Shown here: positions 1 through 5,117 of the stretch, one piece after another | How positions within the stretch are numbered: the stretch's first letter is position 1 | How the letters are laid out: each line of letters begins with the position of its first letter | Assembly (NCBI GenBank): GCA_030038715.1 | Contig: JASHSO010000106.1 | Location: 1-5,117, forward strand | DNA from: Streptosporangiaceae bacterium | GTDB lineage: Bacteria > Actinomycetota > Actinomycetes > Streptosporangiales > Streptosporangiaceae | Direction: 5' to 3' | Length of the DNA stretch: 5,117 bases | Notes under the pieces: generated by a model | Told to the model about the DNA's origin: nothing | Databases searched by the model: none | Seen by the model: the letters and a program-made list of their open reading frames with translations, nothing else | Position numbers and translations under genes: made by a program

Positions 1-103
1 ACACCCGGAGACGCCAAGCAACGGTGATCACGCTACGTTACTGATAACTTCGGGCTGGTGCGATCGTCCATGATGACCGCCGATACGGAAAGGCAATCTC
101 GAA
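1..103. other. Left edge: no complete gene; possible last codons of a truncated upstream gene
   Basis: No complete reading frame is present. On the + strand frame 1 is open from the first base to a TGA at 25-27, giving eight codons (TPGDAKQR), and frame 2 is open to a TGA at about 71-73. Either could be the tail of a gene cut off by the window edge, but neither fragment is long enough to assign to a family. In several actinomycetes lysS lies upstream of lsr2; that is context knowledge, not something visible here. A small interrupted palindrome (GTTA-CTGA-TAAC, 37-48) lies in this stretch. Confidence 0.2.
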
Positions 104-132
104 TTGTCAAGGCAGTGGGCATGTGGTATATC
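104..132 (+). promoter_or_regulatory. Probable housekeeping-sigma promoter of lsr2
   Basis: A TTGTCA hexamer (104-109) is separated by exactly 17 nt from TATATC (127-132), a good match to the -35/-10 layout of a housekeeping sigma promoter. The predicted start near 138-140 gives a leader of about 30 nt before the lsr2 ATG at 170. The area is noticeably more A/T-rich than its surroundings, and a small hairpin (TTTAG 133-137, CTAAA 142-146) sits at the expected transcript start. Since Lsr2 prefers AT-rich DNA, self-binding here is a reasonable inference but is not shown by the sequence. Confidence 0.5.
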
Positions 133-156
133 TTTAGCTGCCTAAAAGACTTCAGT

Positions 157-162
157 GAAAGG
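157..162 (+). promoter_or_regulatory. Ribosome binding site that fixes the lsr2 start
   Basis: GAAAGG lies 7 nt upstream of the ATG at 170. It would fall inside the gene if the upstream in-frame GTG at 155 were used, so it argues for 170 as the start. Confidence 0.65.
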
Positions 163-169
163 CAGCACG

Positions 170-502
170 ATGGTGCAGAAGACCGTGGTGACTGTAGTTT
201 GTGATCTACCCCACGATGGGGAGGCCGATGGGAACGAGACCGTGTCGTTCTCTGTTGACAGCACCGCTTACGAGATCGACCTGTGCTCGGCGCATGCCAA
301 GGAACTGCACGACGTCTTCAGCGGATACATCGAGCATGCCCGGCGAGTTAGCGGATCTGCGAGGCGCCGCAAGGCGCGAAGCGGGCCAGGTCGTGAGCGT
401 AGCTCGGAAATTAGGCAGTGGGCCCGCGAGCGCGGGGAGAAGGTGAGTGAGCGGGGCCGCATTCCCGCCGCGATCATTCAGGAATACGAAGCCACTCACT
501 AA
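170..502 (+). CDS. lsr2: Lsr2-family nucleoid-associated DNA-bridging protein
   Basis: This encodes 110 aa, close to the 112 aa of Mycobacterium tuberculosis Lsr2. Lsr2 is the actinobacterial functional analogue of H-NS: it oligomerises, bridges DNA, binds the minor groove of AT-rich sequence and silences foreign genes. Visible landmarks are the N-terminal beta-rich dimerisation half (about 1-60), with the family block AYEIDL at 33-38 and ARRV at 57-60; a basic linker rich in Arg, Ser and Gly (about 61-78); and the C-terminal DNA-binding domain with IRQWARERG (81-89), then SERGRIPA (93-100), which carries the R95-G96-R97 AT-hook-like tripeptide. The ATG at 170 is preferred over a GTG at 155 because a GAAAGG site lies 7 nt before it and family members begin at about this point. 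The gene appears intact and has its own promoter. The position upstream of clpC suggests the canonical chromosomal copy rather than a mobile-element paralogue. Confidence 0.95.
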   Translation: MVQKTVVTVVCDLPHDGEADGNETVSFSVDSTAYEIDLCSAHAKELHDVFSGYIEHARRVSGSARRRKARSGPGRERSSEIRQWARERGEKVSERGRIPAAIIQEYEATH

Positions 503-554
503 CGTAGGCGCGGGTGCTCCCGTAGCGCCGAGCAATCTTCAGCACCGTGCAATC

Positions 555-579
555 TTGCGCCGGCTGTATGACGGCGCAA
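555..579 (+). terminator. Perfect 8-bp hairpin after lsr2: possible terminator or operator
   Basis: TTGCGCCG (555-562) and CGGCGCAA (572-579) form a perfect 8-bp stem around a 9-nt loop, starting 52 nt after the lsr2 stop. No T-tract follows, so a classical intrinsic terminator is not shown; actinobacterial terminators often lack a T-tract, so an lsr2 terminator is the simplest reading. A dyad operator is the alternative. Confidence 0.35.
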
Positions 580-730
580 ACGCGCGCATGGCATCGCGTT
601 GCGTTCCTGCGTGTTTATCTGGGCTAGATCGCCCTTTCTCTAGCTGACTGTGCACATGAGCGCCGTCGCCCAGATGTTGACGCTGCCGAGTTGACTTTGG
701 GTCCCTTGCCTGGTCGGCGCGTTTTAACAC

Positions 731-743
731 TCTGCTATGCAGA
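731..743. repeat. Short perfect dyad TCTGC-TAT-GCAGA
   Basis: Two perfect 5-bp arms flank a 3-nt centre in a locally A/T-richer patch (TTTTAAC just before, CGTTTTCG just after). It could be a small operator half-site pair or chance. No gene starts nearby. Confidence 0.2.
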
Positions 744-866
744 CGTTTTCGTTGCCTGGGGTACTGATGGCCCGTGGTCGCGCGGGCAGGGCACGGTCCG
801 GCGGCTGCCGCCACGGTTAGCGCCGAAGAGAGTCGTCGGTGCTGCCAGGGCAGGGCGGGACAGCGG

Positions 867-894
867 CCGGTACGGTTAGCTGGTGCCGGGTTTG
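867..894 (+). terminator. Hairpin followed by a short T-run: possible terminator
   Basis: CCGGTAC (867-873) pairs with GTGCCGG (883-889), seven pairs including one G-U, around a 9-nt loop, followed by G and TTT (890-893). This is the closest thing to an intrinsic terminator in the intergenic stretch, but no gene ends just before it. It would only make sense for a small RNA or long read-through from lsr2. Confidence 0.2.
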
Positions 895-939
895 TACCCC
901 GTTCGGGCTGCCGCGGGGCGTGAGTCGCTGTGCCGCGCC

Positions 940-954
940 AGCCTGAACCAGGCT
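940..954. repeat. Tight perfect hairpin AGCCTG-AAC-CAGGCT
   Basis: Perfect 6-bp arms surround a 3-nt loop. It sits between the hairpin at 867-889 and another one at 984-1000 (CCCCGG, loop AAATC, CTGGGG, with one G-U). The three together suggest a structured segment just upstream of the tandem array, though GC-rich DNA makes such hairpins common. Confidence 0.3.
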
Positions 955-1008
955 TAACCCGGCATTCTGCGCTGACCGAGGAGCCCCGGAAATCCTGGGG
1001 AAGGCTCG

Positions 1009-1209
1009 CCGTCACATACGACGGTCAAGTCTTCGCCAGGATCCGACCGCTGCGAGCCGGCGGCCCGCGCCACGGCCGTCACATAGCGCGGTCATGCTTT
1101 AGCCAGGATCCGGCCGCCGCGAGCCGGCGGCCCGCGCTACGGCCGTCACATAGCGCGGTCATGCTCTAGCCAGCAGCTACGGCCGCTTCGCCGACGGCCC
1201 GCGCCACTG
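1009..1209. repeat. Tandem array of three 67-bp units
   Basis: Units lie at 1009-1075, 1076-1142 and 1143-1209, each beginning CCGTCACATA and holding GGCCCGCG at the same internal offset (53), so the period is exactly 67 with no net indel. By hand comparison unit 1 and unit 2 match at about 57 of 67 positions, and units 2 and 3 at about 50 of 67 with most differences in the middle of unit 3. Because 67 is not divisible by three, each copy shifts the reading frame, which argues against a coding repeat. Each boundary carries a dyad, best at 1132-1158 (CCGCGCTA, 11-nt loop, TAGCGCGG, perfect 8 bp), and unit 2 holds a second hairpin (GGCCGCCG 1112-1119, CGGCGGCC 1125-1132). It resembles an intergenic minisatellite of the MIRU/VNTR kind; function is unknown. 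Confidence 0.85.
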
Positions 1210-1261
1210 TGGCGGCTCACCGGCGTCCCGGCATGCAGCGCGCGGGCGACCTTGGCCTCGC

Positions 1262-1312
1262 GTGCGTGCTGCCCAGGCCCCTCTCCGCCACTGGCCGGAG
1301 CCCGGCACGCAC
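1262..1312. repeat. Nested inverted repeat upstream of the clpC control region
   Basis: GTGCGTGC (1262-1269) is the exact reverse complement of GCACGCAC (1305-1312), and pairing continues inward through a T-G and a G-C pair. Inside lies a second dyad, CTCCG (1283-1287) with CGGAG (1296-1300). This makes a two-level structure of about 51 nt ending 36 bp before the first ClgR-like box. It lies upstream of the predicted clpC transcript start, so it would act as DNA or belong to another transcript. Confidence 0.4.
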
Positions 1313-1348
1313 TCGGTCACCGCCGCGAACGTGGCGCGGACCTGGGCT

Positions 1349-1362
1349 GTTCGCTGCGGGCG
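1349..1362 (+). promoter_or_regulatory. ClgR-type operator box 1
   Basis: GTTCGC (1349-1354), five bases TGCGG, then GCG (1360-1362) is an exact match to GTTCGC-N5-GCG, the motif described for the Xre-family activator ClgR at Streptomyces clp and lon promoters. It lies about 76 bp upstream (centre) of the predicted clpC transcription start. The match and the target gene agree; binding is inferred. Confidence 0.55.
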
Positions 1363-1379
1363 TAGTCCAAACCTGCCGC

Positions 1380-1393
1380 TTTCGCTTCGGGCG
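1380..1393 (+). promoter_or_regulatory. ClgR-type operator box 2
   Basis: TTTCGC (1380-1385), TTCGG, GCG (1391-1393) differs from the ClgR motif at one position. The 17 bases from 1380 match those from 1349 at 15 of 17 positions, so the boxes form a direct repeat with 31-bp spacing, close to three helical turns. This box ends 6 bp before the proposed -35 element, an activator-like position. Confidence 0.5.
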
Positions 1394-1398
1394 TAGCG

Positions 1399-1425
1399 GG
1401 GAACACTCCCTCTCCGGCCTAGGTT
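1399..1425 (+). promoter_or_regulatory. Candidate SigR/SigH-type (ECF) promoter of clpC
   Basis: GGAAC (1400-1404), preceded by two more G, is followed after exactly 18 nt by GTT (1423-1425). This fits the GGAAY-N18-GTT layout of the disulphide/heat-stress ECF sigma factors SigR (Streptomyces) and SigH (mycobacteria, corynebacteria), whose regulons are known to include clp protease genes. Predicted transcription start is near 1432-1434, leaving a leader of about 135 nt. The two ClgR-like boxes lie directly upstream. Confidence 0.5.
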
Positions 1426-1450
1426 GAATGGGATGAACGCGTATGCCCCG

Positions 1451-1474
1451 GGGAACGTTTTGGCTAGTGCGGTT
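1451..1474 (+). promoter_or_regulatory. Second, weaker ECF-like element in the clpC leader
   Basis: GGGAAC (1451-1456) is followed after 15 nt by GTT (1472-1474), a layout nearer to SigE-type promoters (shorter spacer). The spacing is at the short end, and the -10 context lacks the usual C before GTT. It may be a second stress promoter or chance. Confidence 0.2.
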
Positions 1475-1554
1475 GCAGGTCATGGCGTCGCCCGGCACGC
1501 GGGCTAACATGCGGAAGGGACGGGGCAGATCCGGAGCCTCACCGACCGCGCTGT

Positions 1555-1560
1555 GAGGAG
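1555..1560 (+). promoter_or_regulatory. Ribosome binding site of clpC
   Basis: GAGGAG lies 7 nt before the ATG at 1568. It overlaps a possible in-frame GTG at 1553, which rules that codon out as the likely start. Confidence 0.85.
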
Positions 1561-1567
1561 CGACGAG

Positions 1568-4104
<2,537 letters not shown>

Positions 4105-4108
<4 letters not shown>

Positions 4109-4121
4109 CCACCCAGGCTAG
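4105..4121. terminator. Hairpin built from the two convergent stop codons
   Basis: CTAGCC (4105-4110) and GGCTAG (4116-4121) form a perfect 6-bp stem with a 5-nt loop (ACCCA). The clpC TAG (4106-4108) lies in one arm and the mutY TAG (4118-4120, minus strand) in the other. It is short and has no T-tract, so it is at best a weak bidirectional terminator, but there is no other room for one between the genes. Confidence 0.3.
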
Positions 4122-5029
4122 GCGGTCTGTCCGGGGGTTTCCGGTCGCGGCGGCTCGTCTCCTGGCAGTCCGAGTGAGCCGTCCGTGCCGCGGGTCACCA
4201 GTCCGTCAGCGAGCAGGGCAGCCAGACAGCGATCTCGCTGCCCTGCGTCGTTCCAGGCTGCGGCCAGCGTACTGGCACCGACTGGCCCCTGGGCGTCGCG
4301 CAGTACGGCGAGCAGCTTCCCCCGGCACTGCCGGTCGCTGCCTTCGTAGCCGGGTGCCCGCCGTCGGCGAGGGCTAGGCGGGTAGCCCCGCCGTAGCCAC
4401 GCGCACTGGTCGGCGAGTGGGCACTCCGCGCACCTCGGGCGGGCCGCGGTGCAGACCAGCGCACCAAGTTCCATAAGCCCTACGGACCACCGCGCGGCGA
4501 GCTTTCCGTCCGGCGGCAGCAGGCGATCGGCCAGCAGGCGCTCGGCTGCGGATACGGTCGGAGCGGGTCGGCTCTCGCCCACGACCAATCTGGCCAGCAC
4601 CCTGCGAACGTTGGTATCGAGGACTGCGCGCCGCTGCCCGAAGGCAAAACTAGCCACGGCGGCCGCGGTATAGGCACCAACACCGGGAAGGCTGCGCAAC
4701 TCTTCTGCACTGGAAGGCACCCGCCCGCCATGGCGGCTGGTGATCAACCGCGCGCTGGCGTGCAGCCGGACCGCTCGGCGCGGGTAGCCGAGCCGGTCCC
4801 ACTGCCGGAGCGCATCGGCAACGCTGGCGCTGGCAAGTGCCCGCGGCTCCGGCCAGCGGTCCAGCCATGCAGCGTGGGCCGGGATCACGCGGCTGACCGG
4901 GGTCTGCTGGAGCATGATCTCGCTGACCAGGATCGACCACGGGGACGCGTCAGGGCGCCGCCAGGGCAGGTCCCTGGCATGGTGGGCGTACCAGCTCATG
5001 ACCGGCGCTGCGTAGGCGGCGGACGTCAC
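4118..5029 (-). CDS. mutY: MutY, A/G-specific adenine DNA glycosylase (short actinobacterial form)
   Basis: This encodes 303 aa, about the length of mycobacterial MutY. It removes adenine paired with 8-oxoguanine, starting base-excision repair. The catalytic core has SEIMLQQT (36-43) with catalytic E37, a helix-hairpin-helix LPGVG (114-118), Y120 where EndoIII has its lyase lysine, and VLDTNV (136-141) with catalytic D138. The [4Fe-4S] ligands are C193, C200, C203 and C209 (C-X6-C-X2-C-X5-C). E37 and D138 fall at the same numbers as in E. coli MutY. After the cluster only about 90 residues remain, ending in a segment (about 230-290) that looks winged-helix-like rather than the larger NUDIX-like 8-oxoG domain of E. 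coli. The GTG at 5029 is the first possible common start after an in-frame TAG at 5048-5050; no clear ribosome site precedes it, and ATG at 4999 is an alternative. It converges on clpC with 9 bp between stops. Confidence 0.93.
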   Translation of the reverse strand: MTSAAYAAPVMSWYAHHARDLPWRRPDASPWSILVSEIMLQQTPVSRVIPAHAAWLDRWPEPRALASASVADALRQWDRLGYPRRAVRLHASARLITSRHGGRVPSSAEELRSLPGVGAYTAAAVASFAFGQRRAVLDTNVRRVLARLVVGESRPAPTVSAAERLLADRLLPPDGKLAARWSVGLMELGALVCTAARPRCAECPLADQCAWLRRGYPPSPRRRRAPGYEGSDRQCRGKLLAVLRDAQGPVGASTLAAAWNDAGQRDRCLAALLADGLVTRGTDGSLGLPGDEPPRPETPGQTA

Positions 5030-5117
5030 CAGCCGATCGTGCCACGACTAGGCACCACCGCGGCGCACTGACTCCGGAGGGCCGAGATACATAAAAACGG
5101 CTATTTTACTAAAAAAA
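5030..5117 (-). other. mutY upstream region with an A/T-rich right edge
   Basis: No gene is visible. The first ~55 bases are GC-rich like the rest of the window, but 5087-5117 is strongly A/T-rich, ending in seven A on the + strand. Read on the minus strand toward mutY, this offers -10-like hexamers TATGTA (5088-5093) and TAAAAT (5103-5108), but no convincing -35 fits within the window (a T-run lies at the expected distance from the first). It could contain the mutY promoter, a Lsr2-binding AT patch, a junction with foreign DNA, or a sequence-end artefact. Confidence 0.35.

Larger units (their letters stand above)
503..1348. other. Long non-coding stretch between lsr2 and the clpC control region
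   Basis: I find no credible protein gene here. The open frames present (for example minus strand 539-1015 and plus strand 930-1169) translate into Arg/Pro/Ala-rich or biased peptides with no family motif and no convincing ribosome site, as expected of random frames in GC-rich DNA. I saw no tRNA, rRNA, transposase or recombinase. The stretch contains several hairpins and a 67-bp tandem array, listed separately. A TTGACT (691-696) and an A/T-richer patch around 721-752 are present, but I could not pair them into a convincing promoter. Confidence 0.7.

Noticed and set aside
155..169. GTG at 155 as the lsr2 start
   Set aside because: It would put the GAAAGG ribosome site inside the gene, and it adds five residues absent from family members.
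691..730. TTGACT with TTTTAAC as a promoter
   Set aside because: The spacing does not fit: TTTAAC at 723-728 lies 26 nt after TTGACT (696), and no other hexamer at 16-19 nt resembles a -10 element.
539..1015. Minus-strand open frame of 158 codons
   Set aside because: The translation has no recognisable motif, is rich in Arg, Pro, Ala and Ser without domain-like pattern, and no ribosome site precedes it. Long chance frames are expected in GC-rich DNA.
930..1169. Plus-strand open frame of 79 codons running into the tandem array
   Set aside because: The 67-bp period is not a multiple of three, so copies are read in different frames; no family resemblance.
1009..1209. CRISPR array
   Set aside because: The 67-bp units abut directly with no unique spacers, there are only three, and no cas gene is near.
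1553..1567. GTG at 1553 as the clpC start
   Set aside because: It overlaps the GAGGAG ribosome site; ClpC proteins begin MFERF, which starts at 1568.
503..1567. tRNA or known structured RNA genes
   Set aside because: No T-loop consensus with matching acceptor arms was seen, and no loops with six or more C as in 6C RNA. Other families cannot be excluded without covariance-model searches.
4118..5029. Endonuclease III (Nth)
   Set aside because: The lyase lysine position is Tyr120, catalytic E37 is in the MutY motif SEIMLQQT, and a C-terminal extension follows the iron-sulphur ligands.

Overview
This window reads as chromosomal DNA from a high-GC actinomycete. The evidence is strong G/C bias at third codon positions, an Lsr2 nucleoid protein (a family confined to Actinobacteria), an actinobacterial-type ClpC, and a short actinobacterial-type MutY. 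The gene order lsr2 then clpC, with mutY convergent beyond clpC, recalls the lsr2-clpC1-mutY neighbourhood of mycobacteria and other actinomycetes. I cannot place the genus from sequence alone.

Layout: 1-169 holds the lsr2 promoter and leader, with at most a few codons of an upstream gene at the left edge. 170-502 is lsr2 (+). 503-1567 is about 1 kb with no credible gene, but it is not empty. It carries a hairpin soon after lsr2, a cluster of hairpins around 867-1000, a perfect-period tandem array of three 67-bp units (1009-1209), a nested inverted repeat (1262-1312), and then what looks like the clpC control region: two GTTCGC-N5-GCG-type boxes 31 bp apart (the motif described for the Clp regulator ClgR) followed by a GGAAC-N18-GTT element resembling a SigR/SigH-type ECF promoter. 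1568-4108 is a complete clpC (+). 4118-5029 is mutY (-), convergent with clpC with only 9 bp between the stop codons. 5030-5117 is the mutY upstream region; its last ~30 bases are strikingly A/T-rich and reach the edge of the window.

Together the genes are housekeeping and stress functions: Lsr2 compacts and silences AT-rich DNA, ClpC feeds proteins to the ClpP protease, and MutY removes adenine mispaired with 8-oxoguanine. A thiol/heat-stress ECF promoter with ClgR boxes on clpC would fit known actinobacterial control of Clp proteolysis. I see no clearly new protein system. The parts most worth a second look are non-coding: the 67-bp array and the compact clpC control region.
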